A stretch of DNA of 64,000 bases, taken from Chthonobacter rhizosphaerae. Lineage in GTDB: Bacteria; Pseudomonadota; Alphaproteobacteria; Rhizobiales; Pleomorphomonadaceae. The DNA lies in NCBI RefSeq assembly GCF_013839525.1, contig NZ_JACDIS010000001.1, positions 248,001 through 312,000 on the forward strand, given 5' to 3'. Numbering within the stretch: position 1 is the first letter of the stretch; each line of letters opens with the position of its first letter. Shown in pieces: positions 1 to 7,537 of the stretch. The translations under genes and the position numbers were made by a program. The notes beneath the pieces are model-generated. The model was given only the letters and a program-made list of their open reading frames with translations. It did not search any database and had not been told where the DNA came from.

Positions 1-158
1 GCATTCCGCTCGCCGCCTTCGGCGTGCTGACGCCGGCCCTCGCCGGCGCCGCCATGGCGCTCTCCTCCGTGTCGGTGGTCACCAACGCCGGGCTTCTCAC
101 CCGCTGGACCGCCCGCCTCGCACCGGAGGGCGACGGGGCCGGACGTCCCGCCAACTGA
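1..158 (+). CDS. C-terminal end of a heavy-metal (copper-type) P1B ATPase
   Basis: Only the last 51 codons are in the window, read from base 3 to the TGA at 156-158. The visible tail has a hydrophobic helix and the stretch GAAMALSSVSVVTNA followed by LLTRW, which is the typical last transmembrane segment of P1B-type metal-translocating ATPases such as CopA and closely related enzymes. These pump Cu+ or other soft metals out across the inner membrane. The metal specificity lies in upstream residues that are not in the window, so copper is an inference from the common ending. The last 15 residues are hydrophilic and contain no obvious metal-binding motif. Confidence 0.75.
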   Translation, partial: IPLAAFGVLTPALAGAAMALSSVSVVTNAGLLTRWTARLAPEGDGAGRPAN

Positions 159-199
159 TCACGGCCGGCCGCGCCCGGCGATGCGGGAGGCGCGGCCGG

Positions 200-745
200 T
201 CAACCGTTCAGCGCGAGGATGGAAACGTTGAGCACCGCCGCGAAGGCCACCCAGGCGAGATAGGGCGCGAGCAGCCACGTCATGCCGCCGATCACCGGCC
301 GCGCCGCCCGCATCAGCCACACGATCGCGGCGAGGAGCGCGGCGATCACCGCGATGCCGCCAGCCGGGGAGTGCAGGCCGAAGAACACGATCGACCAGGC
401 CACGTTGAGCACGAGCTGCACCACGAAGGCGAACAGCGCCCGGCTCCGCAGCCGCCGCCCGCCGCCGTCCGCCGCCGGCGTCCGGTAGATCTGCCAGAGC
501 ACGACCGCCATCAGGCCGTAGAGGACCGTCCACACGGGCCCGAACACCCAGTCGGGCGGATTGAACGGCGGCTTCCGGAGCGACGCGTACCAGCCGCCGA
601 TCTCCGGCGTCGTCACCGCGCCGCCGATGCCGGCCGCCGCGAAGCAGAGCGCCAGCGACAGCACGAGGGCGACCGGCGCGAACGGCCGCGGGCCGTGGAA
701 GGCGGGCGAGGCGCCCTCGCCGGGGCGGCGGTCGGCCAGGCTCAT
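200..745 (-). CDS. tspO: TspO/MBR family tryptophan-rich sensory protein
   Basis: A 181-residue membrane protein with about five hydrophobic helices, close to the usual TspO length of 150-180. The diagnostic TspO stretch is present around residues 55-80: GGWYASLRKPPFNPP, then WVFGPVWTVLYGLMA. A second tryptophan-rich helix (NVAWSIVFFGLHSP) and a third (MTWLLAPYLAWVAFA) complete the family pattern. TspO proteins bind porphyrins and, in Rhodobacter, modulate pigment and stress gene expression; here no photosynthesis genes are nearby. The N-terminal 25 residues are a hydrophilic extension. The ATG at 743-745 is preceded by GGAG-like purines. It stands alone, with 165 bases to the gene upstream on the same strand. 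Confidence 0.93.
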   Translation of the reverse strand: MSLADRRPGEGASPAFHGPRPFAPVALVLSLALCFAAAGIGGAVTTPEIGGWYASLRKPPFNPPDWVFGPVWTVLYGLMAVVLWQIYRTPAADGGGRRLRSRALFAFVVQLVLNVAWSIVFFGLHSPAGGIAVIAALLAAIVWLMRAARPVIGGMTWLLAPYLAWVAFAAVLNVSILALNG

Positions 746-910
746 GACGATCGGTCTCCTGGTGGGGGGCGAGACAGGGTGTTTCCGTCGAAAAACGCCG
801 CGCGGCGTCGAATGGCTCCGCCCGGCGGCATACGAGCCGCCGTCCCCGCCGGATCCCCGTCCGGCCGGCGCCGAAGCGCCCGGCGCCCAAGGGAGAGCCG
901 CCCCGCAGGC

Positions 911-1735
911 TCAGTCGAACAGCACGTCCCGGAGAAGGTCCCACGTGGCCTTGTCCGGCGCCAGCAGCAGGCCGCCGTCCCGGTGTTCGGGCCGGTAGTC
1001 GGACCCGTCGAACCGGGCCGAATAGCCGCCCGCCTCCCGGTGGATCAGCGCGCTGCCGGCGAAGTCCCACGGCGAGAGCTTGCCGTAGAGGGCGAAATGG
1101 CCGCCGCCCTCGTTGATGAGGCGCATCTCCTGGCCGCCGCAGCGGTAGCTGTAACCGCCCCAGAGCCGCGCGGCGCCCTTCAGCATGCGTTCGCGCACCG
1201 GCCCGTCCACATAGGCCCAGTTGAGGGCCCCGTGCATCTGGTCAAGCGGCACCGGCTTCGCCACCCGGATCGCCCGGCGCGGCTGCTTCGGCCCTTCCAG
1301 GAAGGCGCCCCGGCCCTTGAGGGCGAACTGCCAGTCGTCCCGGATCGGGTCGTAGAGGACGCCCGCCATCGTCTCGCCGCCTTCGACGACGGCGGCGATC
1401 ACCGCGAAGGCCGGAATGCCGTTGGCGTAGTTGAAGGTGCCGTCGATCGGATCGATCACCACGGCCCGCTCGGCGCTCGCCAGCCGGTCCACAACCGTGG
1501 CGTCCCGCTCGAAGATCTCCTCGCCGACGAACAGCACCTCGCCGAACCGCTCCGTCACCCGCGCCTCGATGAAGCGCTCCGCCGCCTCGTCCGCCACCGT
1601 CACCAGATCCGACGCATGGCTCTTCGCCTTCACGTCGCCCGCGGCGAGGTTGGCGAAGCGCGGCAGGATCTCCACCCGCGCGGCGTCGCGCAGGATGGCG
1701 ATGAGGTCGGCGAGCTCGGTCTCGGAAAAGGCCAT
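911..1735 (-). CDS. inositol monophosphatase family phosphatase
   Basis: A 274-residue Mg2+-dependent sugar-phosphate phosphatase of the FIG superfamily. Visible motifs are the metal ligand pair GEE (in FVGEEIFERD), the signature VIDPIDGTFNYANG and the C-terminal WDFAGSALIHREAGG, which holds the last metal-binding aspartate. Family members hydrolyse inositol-1-phosphate, histidinol phosphate, 3'-phosphoadenylyl sulfate or fructose-1,6-bisphosphate, and sequence alone does not decide between these. An upstream in-frame start at 1801 would add 22 residues that fit no family member; the ATG at 1735 begins MAFSETELADL, the usual N-terminus. No his or cys genes are adjacent, so no pathway can be assigned from context. 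Confidence 0.88.
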   Translation of the reverse strand: MAFSETELADLIAILRDAARVEILPRFANLAAGDVKAKSHASDLVTVADEAAERFIEARVTERFGEVLFVGEEIFERDATVVDRLASAERAVVIDPIDGTFNYANGIPAFAVIAAVVEGGETMAGVLYDPIRDDWQFALKGRGAFLEGPKQPRRAIRVAKPVPLDQMHGALNWAYVDGPVRERMLKGAARLWGGYSYRCGGQEMRLINEGGGHFALYGKLSPWDFAGSALIHREAGGYSARFDGSDYRPEHRDGGLLLAPDKATWDLLRDVLFD

Positions 1736-1915
1736 GGCATGGACATCCGGGCTGATGGAAGGAAGCCCGGGAGTAGCACGAAGCGTGTGGCGGCGCACCA
1801 TGGAAGCGCCGGCCCTGGATCGGGATCGAACGGGATCAGGGGCGAGCCGGCGGAGATCGAAACGCCGGGCCGCCGTGATCCGTCCTGCCCGCCCCTTCCT
1901 CGGCCTCGGGCCGCC

Positions 1916-3592
1916 TCACCGGCCGTCGAGCAGCCGGCGGGCGATAACCTGGGCCTGGATCTCCGCCGCGCCCTCGAAGATGTTGAGGATGCGGGCGTCG
2001 CAGAGCACGCGGCTGATGGCGTATTCGAGCGCGAAGCCGTTGCCGCCGTGGATCTGCAGGGCGTTGTCCGCCGCCGCCCAGGCGATGCGGGCGCCGAGGA
2101 GCTTCGCCATGCCGGCCTCCAGGTCGCAGCGCTTGTCCTCGTCCTTCTGGCGGGCCGAGAAGTAGGTCAGCTGGCGGGCGATGTTGATCTCCACCGCCAT
2201 CATGGCCAGCTTGTCGGCGACGCGCGGGAAGTTGATCAGCGCCTTGCCGAACTGGACCCGGTCCATCGCATACTGGAGCCCGATGTCGAAGGCCGACTGG
2301 GCGACGCCCACCGCGCGGGCCGCCGTCTGGATGCGGGCGCTCTCGAAGGTCTGCATCAGCTGCTTGAAACCCTGGCCCTCCACGCCGCCGAGGAGGTTGG
2401 CCGCCGGCACCTCGAACGCGTCGAAGGCGATCTCGTATTCCTTCATGCCGCGATAGCCGAGCACCTCGATCTCGCCGCCCGACATGCCCTTGGCCGGGAA
2501 GGGCTCCTCGTCCGTGCCGCGCGGCTTCGGGGCGAGGAACATGGACAGTCCGCGATAGTCGGTCGTGTCCGGGTTGGTCCGGGCGAGCACCGTCATCACG
2601 TCCGCGCGCACCGGATGGGTGATCCAGGTCTTGTTCCCGGTGATCCGGTAGACGTCGCCGTCCTTCACCGCGCGGGTGCGGAGCGAGCCGAGGTCGGAGC
2701 CGGTGTTCGGCTCGGTGAACACCGCCGTCGGCAGCACCTCGCCCGAGGCGATCTTCGGCAGCCATTCGGCCTTCTGCTCGGCCGTGCCGCCGCACAGGAT
2801 CAGCTCCGCCGCGATCTCCGACCGGGTGCCGAGGGAGCCGACGCCGATGTAGGCGCGCGACAGCTCCTCGGACACGACGCACATGGATTCCTTGCCGAGC
2901 CCGAGGCCGCCGAACTCCTCCGGGATCGTCAGGCCGAACACGCCGAGTTCGGCGAGCTTGGCGACCACGTCCAGCGGAATGTAGGCATTCTCAAGGTGCC
3001 ACTCATGGGCGTGCGGCAGCACCTCCTCCTCGGCGAAGCGGCGCATCTCGGCCCGGAAGGCCTCCATGGTCTCGTCGAGGCCGGAGTTGCCGACGATCTC
3101 CGCCGGCGTCTTCTGCTTCATGGTCTCCACGAGCGCCGCGCGGAGCGCCGGCTGGCTGCCGGTCTCCATCAGGCTCTCGGCCGCCGCCGTGCGGGCCTTC
3201 GCGACCGTCCGGGCGTCCACGCCGAGGTCCGCGAGGCGGATGAACTCGCCCTGGTTCATCGGGATGCCGCCGAAGATCTGGGCGAGGTATTCCGCCGCGC
3301 CGATCTCCACGAGAAGCCGCTCGGTGTCGCCGTAGGCGCCGGTCTCGCCCAGCCGGTCGGCATAGGAGAGGAGCTGCTTCAGGCTCTCCCCGTAGGTGGC
3401 GAGCCAGGCGAGGCCGTGGGCGGCATGCTGCTCGCGCTCCATCGCCTCGCCGGAAATCCTGCCCCCCACGGTCACCCGGGCCGCGACGGCCTGGGTGGCG
3501 GCCGCAATTAGATCCTCGATCGCCGGAAGCGCCTGCCTCAGGCGCTCGTGCGCGTCTTCGACGGCGGTCGTCAGATCGGTTGCAGCGCTCAT
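1916..3592 (-). CDS. mcd: (2S)-methylsuccinyl-CoA dehydrogenase, ethylmalonyl-CoA pathway
   Basis: A 558-residue acyl-CoA dehydrogenase. Residues 1-170 form a helical N-terminal extension not found in ordinary acyl-CoA dehydrogenases; the FAD-dependent core follows from about 171 (GLDETMEAFRAEM) with FTEPNTGSDLGS near 290 and the C-terminal IHGGNGFALEYAISR and IFEGAAEIQ. Length and extension match the alphaproteobacterial Mcd, which oxidises (2S)-methylsuccinyl-CoA to mesaconyl-CoA and passes electrons to ETF. The presence of ccr and ecm about 18 kb away in this window supports the assignment; the family alone would only say acyl-CoA dehydrogenase. The gene is divergent from yihY, and a palindrome about 100 bases upstream recurs beside ccr. 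Start ATG at 3590-3592 follows a GAGGAACG purine run. Confidence 0.9.
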   Translation of the reverse strand: MSAATDLTTAVEDAHERLRQALPAIEDLIAAATQAVAARVTVGGRISGEAMEREQHAAHGLAWLATYGESLKQLLSYADRLGETGAYGDTERLLVEIGAAEYLAQIFGGIPMNQGEFIRLADLGVDARTVAKARTAAAESLMETGSQPALRAALVETMKQKTPAEIVGNSGLDETMEAFRAEMRRFAEEEVLPHAHEWHLENAYIPLDVVAKLAELGVFGLTIPEEFGGLGLGKESMCVVSEELSRAYIGVGSLGTRSEIAAELILCGGTAEQKAEWLPKIASGEVLPTAVFTEPNTGSDLGSLRTRAVKDGDVYRITGNKTWITHPVRADVMTVLARTNPDTTDYRGLSMFLAPKPRGTDEEPFPAKGMSGGEIEVLGYRGMKEYEIAFDAFEVPAANLLGGVEGQGFKQLMQTFESARIQTAARAVGVAQSAFDIGLQYAMDRVQFGKALINFPRVADKLAMMAVEINIARQLTYFSARQKDEDKRCDLEAGMAKLLGARIAWAAADNALQIHGGNGFALEYAISRVLCDARILNIFEGAAEIQAQVIARRLLDGR

Positions 3593-3686
3593 CTTGCGTT
3601 CCTCCTCAGGGTCGGCATGATCGTCGTCGGCATGGATGTTTGGCGCGCACGCTCGGCGAACTGCCCAAGAATCTCAATGCATCTTT

Positions 3687-3704
3687 GGTACGGGTGACCC
3701 AAAG
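3687..3704 (-). promoter_or_regulatory. candidate operator upstream of mcd, palindrome GGGTCACCC
   Basis: On the minus strand the bases read CTTTGGGTCACCCGTACC. The odd palindrome GGGT-C-ACCC lies about 100 bases upstream of mcd and 50 bases upstream of yihY, and sits within a larger inverted repeat CTTTGG-N10-CCAAAG (3683-3704). Thirteen positions, TTGGGT(C/G)ACCCGT, recur in the ccr-ecm intergenic region at 22552-22567. A role as binding site for a shared regulator is inference. Confidence 0.4.
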
Positions 3705-3749
3705 AAAGCGTGAAGGCGTACAAATTCGCAGGCCGGGAAAGGAATTCCG

Positions 3750-4664
3750 ATGATACCGACCAAGTGGCTGCGGCAGACCATCGCAGTCGTCTGGACGGCG
3801 ATCGACCAATTCAACAGAACCGATGGCTGGGCGATTGCCAGCCACGTGGCCCTCACCGCCCTGATGGCCATGTTTCCATTCCTGATCTTCCTCACCGCGG
3901 TGGCGGCCTTCCTGGATCTCACCGATCTCGCCCAGACGGTGGTGGACCTCATCTTCGCCGCCGTGCCGGCCTCCATCGCGGCGCCGATCGCCAAGGAGGT
4001 CAACAACGTCCTTCTGATTCCGCGCGGCGACCTCCTCACCATCGGCGTGGCGCTCGCGGTCTGGTTCGCGTCGAACGGCGTGGAGGCGCTCCGGGTCGGC
4101 CTCAACCGCGCCTACGGGTGCATGGAGGAACGGTCCTTCCTGCTCCTCAGGCTGGAAAGCATCGGCTTCGTGGTGATCGGCAGCCTGGTGCTGCTCACCC
4201 TGGCGGTCCTCGTCATCGTCGCCCCGGTCGTCTGGCACTGGGTGGTGGCGCTCGCGCCCATCGCCGACGAATTCTCCAAGACGTTCACGGTGCTGCGCTA
4301 CGCGGTCACGCTCGTGATCCTCGGCGCCGCGCTCATCATCGCCCACCTGTGGCTGCCGTCCGGCAGGCGCACCCTGTCGGAGGTGATGCCCGGCGTGGTC
4401 GTCACCCTCTCGGCCTGGATCCTCGGCGGCGTCGGCTTCGCCACCTATCTCTCCAACTTCGGCAACTACGCCTCCACCTACGCGGGTCTCGCCGGCGTCA
4501 TGACGGCGCTCGTCTTCCTCTACCTGATCGCCGCCATCCTGCTGTTCGGCGCGTCCATCAACGCCGCCCGGATCGAGCACAAGAAGATGGAGCCGCTGAT
4601 CGAACAGATGTCCAGCCACGGCGAGGTGCCGATGGAAGAGACGCGCGAACTCGACAAGGTGTGA
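3750..4664 (+). CDS. YihY/BrkB-type inner membrane protein
   Basis: A 304-residue integral membrane protein with about six hydrophobic segments, matching the YihY/virulence factor BrkB (formerly wrongly called RNase BN) family. Family marks are an N-terminal amphipathic part with DGWAIASHVALTALMAMFPF, the central LAVWFASNGVEALRVGLNRAYG and the C-terminal YASTYAGLAGVMTALVFLYL. The function of this family is not settled; a role in transport across the membrane is often proposed. AAAGGAATTCC before the ATG supplies a ribosome site. It is divergent from mcd and convergent with the sugar kinase gene, so no operon partner helps. Confidence 0.9.
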   Translation: MIPTKWLRQTIAVVWTAIDQFNRTDGWAIASHVALTALMAMFPFLIFLTAVAAFLDLTDLAQTVVDLIFAAVPASIAAPIAKEVNNVLLIPRGDLLTIGVALAVWFASNGVEALRVGLNRAYGCMEERSFLLLRLESIGFVVIGSLVLLTLAVLVIVAPVVWHWVVALAPIADEFSKTFTVLRYAVTLVILGAALIIAHLWLPSGRRTLSEVMPGVVVTLSAWILGGVGFATYLSNFGNYASTYAGLAGVMTALVFLYLIAAILLFGASINAARIEHKKMEPLIEQMSSHGEVPMEETRELDKV

Positions 4665-4695
4665 ACGGACCGCACGGCTCGCCATCCGCGACGTC

Positions 4696-4710
4696 GGGCG
4701 CGGCGCGCCC
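4696..4710. terminator. hairpin between convergent yihY and sugar kinase genes
   Basis: GGGCGC, a three-base loop GGC, then GCGCCC. It sits in the 90-base gap between two genes that point toward each other. There is no T-tract, so Rho-independent action is uncertain. Confidence 0.3.
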
Positions 4711-4754
4711 GCCTTCGTCTCCCGCCGGGCGCGCGTCTGTCGACCCCCTGTGGC

Positions 4755-6377
4755 TCAGATCCCCGCCATCAGGGCGCGGCTTTCCCGGTCGAGGGCGCGC
4801 ATCCGGTCGTAGACCGTGCGCTTGGCGGTATGGAAGTCCGCCACCCGTCCGCCCGCCGGCTCCACCACCGACGCGAGGGCGCACATGCGGTCGCCCGCGG
4901 CGGAAAGGTCCGGCATCAGGCCGCCCGCCACCGCGCCCAGCATGGCCGAGCCGAGCAGCACCGGCTCCGCCGTCGCCGGCACCGCCACCGGCACGCCGGT
5001 GGCGTCCGCCAGGATCTGCCGCACCAGGGGCGAGCGCGAGGCGCCGCCGCTCACCACCAGCATGTCGGCCGGCACGCCGGACCGGCGCAGCGCCTCCAGC
5101 ACCTCCGCGGCGCCATAGCCGAGGCCGCAGAGGCCGGCCACGTACAGCCTGTCCAGGCTGTCGTCGTCGGCTTCGAGGCCGAGGCCCGCCATCACGGCCC
5201 GGGCGTCCGGGTCCGCGAAGGGCGAGCGGTTGCCGAGGAAGTCCGGCAGTACATGGACGGCGCGCGCCAGGAGCGCCGTCTCCGCCGGCGACGCGCCGCG
5301 GGCGAGCACACGCCGCTCCAGGAGCGCCACCGGGTCGCCGCCCTCGTCCCGGGCGGCGGCGGCGAGCTTGGGATAGGCCGGATGCAGGCGGATCAGGTGG
5401 TCGATCGCCGCCCCGGCCGCCGACTGGCCTCCCTCGTTCAGCCAGAGGCCCGGCATCAGGGCCGCGAAATAGGGCCCCCAGACCCCGTCCACGAAGCGCG
5501 CCTCCGGGGTGGAGGCCATCACGCAGGCGGACGTCCCCATGATGTAGGCGATCCGACCCTCCGTCCCGCCTCCCTCGCCGCCTCCCAGCGACCCGACCGC
5601 CCCCGCGTGCGCGTCGATCAGGGAGGCCGCCACCGGCGTGCCCGGCTTCAGGCCGAGTGCGGCCGCCGCCTCGGCGGTGAGACCGGCGCCGAGGGGGGTT
5701 CCGGGCGGCACGATCTCCCGGCCGATCCGGCGGTGATCGTCGGCGGTCAGGTCCTCCAGGCCCACGGCCCGGAAGAAGGCGTCGTCCCAGCGGGACTCGT
5801 GGGCGAGATAGGTCCACTTGCACGTGACCGTGCAGACGGACCGGGCGAGGCTGCCGGTCGCCTTGAAGGTGAGGAAGTCGGAGAGATCCAGGAAGTGCCC
5901 GGCTTCCGAGAAGGTCTCCGGCAGGTGCGTCTTCAACCATTTCAGCTTCGGCGTCTGCATCTCCGGCGAGATCGCGCCGCCCACGTAGGCGAGCACGCCG
6001 TGGTCGCCGGCGTTGATCGCCCGGGTCTCGGCCAGCGCCCGGTGGTCCATCCAGACGATCACGTCTCGCGCCGGATCGCCCGACGGGCCCACCGGCAGCG
6101 ACCGGCCGGCAGGGTCCAGGACCACCAGCGAGCAGGTGGCGTCGAAGCCGATGCCGCGCACGTCGGACGGCGCAACGCCGGCCTCGGTCACCGCGCCGCG
6201 AATCGCCGTCGCGCAGGCCGACCAGATGTCGGCGGAAGACTGTTCGACGATGTCGCCGGGTTCGTGCCAGATGCGGATCGGCTGGCGGGCCGACCCGAGC
6301 AGGCGCCCGTTCAGGTCGAACACGCCGGCGCGCGCGCTGCCGGTGCCGACATCGACCCCGATGACGACTTCGCCCAT
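4755..6377 (-). CDS. FGGY-family pentulose kinase (ribulokinase-like)
   Basis: A 540-residue carbohydrate kinase of the FGGY family, of the longer pentulose-kinase subgroup that includes AraB and the YdeV/FGGY D-ribulokinase type. The ATPase-fold first phosphate loop is GVDVGTGSARAGVFD at residues 6-20, the GFDATCSLVVLD strand follows near 92, and the second domain holds DAHAGAVGSLGGG near 265 and the adenosine motif VSGGASRSPLVRQIL near 442. Expected reaction: ATP-dependent phosphorylation of a ketopentose such as D-ribulose, to feed the pentose phosphate pathway. No sugar transporter or isomerase is adjacent; the only sugar isomerase in the window is the D-lyxose-isomerase type gene near 11 kb, whose product would be D-xylulose. 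The precise substrate cannot be read from sequence. Confidence 0.88.
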   Translation of the reverse strand: MGEVVIGVDVGTGSARAGVFDLNGRLLGSARQPIRIWHEPGDIVEQSSADIWSACATAIRGAVTEAGVAPSDVRGIGFDATCSLVVLDPAGRSLPVGPSGDPARDVIVWMDHRALAETRAINAGDHGVLAYVGGAISPEMQTPKLKWLKTHLPETFSEAGHFLDLSDFLTFKATGSLARSVCTVTCKWTYLAHESRWDDAFFRAVGLEDLTADDHRRIGREIVPPGTPLGAGLTAEAAAALGLKPGTPVAASLIDAHAGAVGSLGGGEGGGTEGRIAYIMGTSACVMASTPEARFVDGVWGPYFAALMPGLWLNEGGQSAAGAAIDHLIRLHPAYPKLAAAARDEGGDPVALLERRVLARGASPAETALLARAVHVLPDFLGNRSPFADPDARAVMAGLGLEADDDSLDRLYVAGLCGLGYGAAEVLEALRRSGVPADMLVVSGGASRSPLVRQILADATGVPVAVPATAEPVLLGSAMLGAVAGGLMPDLSAAGDRMCALASVVEPAGGRVADFHTAKRTVYDRMRALDRESRALMAGI

Positions 6378-6528
6378 CTCGTCTCCCTCCCTTGGTGCTC
6401 CGGCGTAGACCGCCGCGTGTGCTCCGGAACGCTATCGCCCTTCGGCCGCGCCCGCAAACGCTAGGCCACGGACCGCAAGGCCCGCGACTGCCGGCCGGAA
6501 CGATCGTACCTTCGCGATCGCCCGGCCG

Positions 6529-7383
6529 TCACTCGGCGGGCGCCGCCGGGGCGTCGGCGGCCGCCGGGGCCCGGGCCGGCCGCTGCGGCTCCGGCACGGG
6601 CGGACCGACGAACCGCATGGGCGCCTGCTCGGCCTCCAGGGCCGCCACCATCCGGTCGTAGCCGGGGTGGGCCGTGCCGAGCAGCCGGTCCCAGACCGAG
6701 AAGTAGTTGGCGAAGTTGTACCTGAACTCGCTGTGGTGGAGATCGTGGTAGGTGGCGCAGAGGAGCGGCCATGGGTGCCGCGCCGTCCGGGATTCGAAGT
6801 ATTCGAAGCCCGCGTGGCCGAACGTGCCGTTCACATGGTCGAACACCCGGTGGGCGACCAGGATCACGGGCGGGATCGGCAGGATGAAGGGCACCACCGC
6901 ATAGAAGCCCTGGCAGATGGCCGTGTCCACGAGCCCGATCGAATCGCTGCTCCAGACCGTCGGCGCCACGCTGCGGTGATGCAGCAGATGGTACTTGTAG
7001 AAGGGCTTGGTGTGGAGAAGCCGGTGGCCGAAGTAGAACCAGGCGTCGAACAGCACCATGGTGACGAGGAAGAGCGGCACGGCCGTCCACCAGGTCAGCT
7101 CGAACGGCGTGAAGGGCGTCCATCCCTTCAGGAGCGCGAACACCCCGATGGACAGCGACGCCGCCGTCACGGCGATCGATTTCAGGCTGTGGCGGATCTC
7201 CTCGCGGATCCGCTTGTCGCCGCGCCGGGTCTTCTGGATCCGCCGCTCCGGATTGCGCCTGTTGAGGTAGTCGATCGCCCCGCAGACCGCGAAATAGGCC
7301 GCCACGTTGCAGCCGTACACCGCCGCGTAGAGGGCGGCGAACTCGAGGCAGGTGGTCAGGAAGGTCGAGAGTGCGACAGCCAT
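6529..7383 (-). CDS. sterol desaturase/fatty acid hydroxylase family membrane protein
   Basis: A 284-residue membrane di-iron enzyme. The three histidine clusters of the family are present in order: HRLLH near residue 130, HLLHHRS near 143, and HDLHHSEF near 222, between four or more hydrophobic helices. Such enzymes use O2 and a reductant to hydroxylate or desaturate a lipid, carotenoid or sterol-like substrate. The N-terminal start was placed at the ATG at 7383 (MAVALSTFL) because the 32 extra residues of a longer frame are hydrophilic and unlike the family. The last 40 residues are an Ala/Pro-rich tail. No carotenoid, hopanoid or lipid gene is adjacent, so the substrate is unknown. Confidence 0.88.
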   Translation of the reverse strand: MAVALSTFLTTCLEFAALYAAVYGCNVAAYFAVCGAIDYLNRRNPERRIQKTRRGDKRIREEIRHSLKSIAVTAASLSIGVFALLKGWTPFTPFELTWWTAVPLFLVTMVLFDAWFYFGHRLLHTKPFYKYHLLHHRSVAPTVWSSDSIGLVDTAICQGFYAVVPFILPIPPVILVAHRVFDHVNGTFGHAGFEYFESRTARHPWPLLCATYHDLHHSEFRYNFANYFSVWDRLLGTAHPGYDRMVAALEAEQAPMRFVGPPVPEPQRPARAPAAADAPAAPAE

Positions 7384-7537
7384 CGGCCCCGATCGAGAAG
7401 TGAGGAGAGCGTCGAGAAAAGGGTCGGCGTCCGGAGCGGCCGTCCGGGCGCCGTCACCGGACGGCCGCGACACTAGCACCGGCCCGCCCCCGTTTAAAGG
7501 ATGGGAGTCGCACGAAGGGCGCGCGCCGCGCCGGACC

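Noticed and set aside
371-3511. Long open frame on the plus strand opposite the mcd and phosphatase genes
   Set aside because: It is Arg/His/Gly/Pro-rich without family resemblance, and lies antisense to well-supported genes. High GC makes stop codons rare in such frames.
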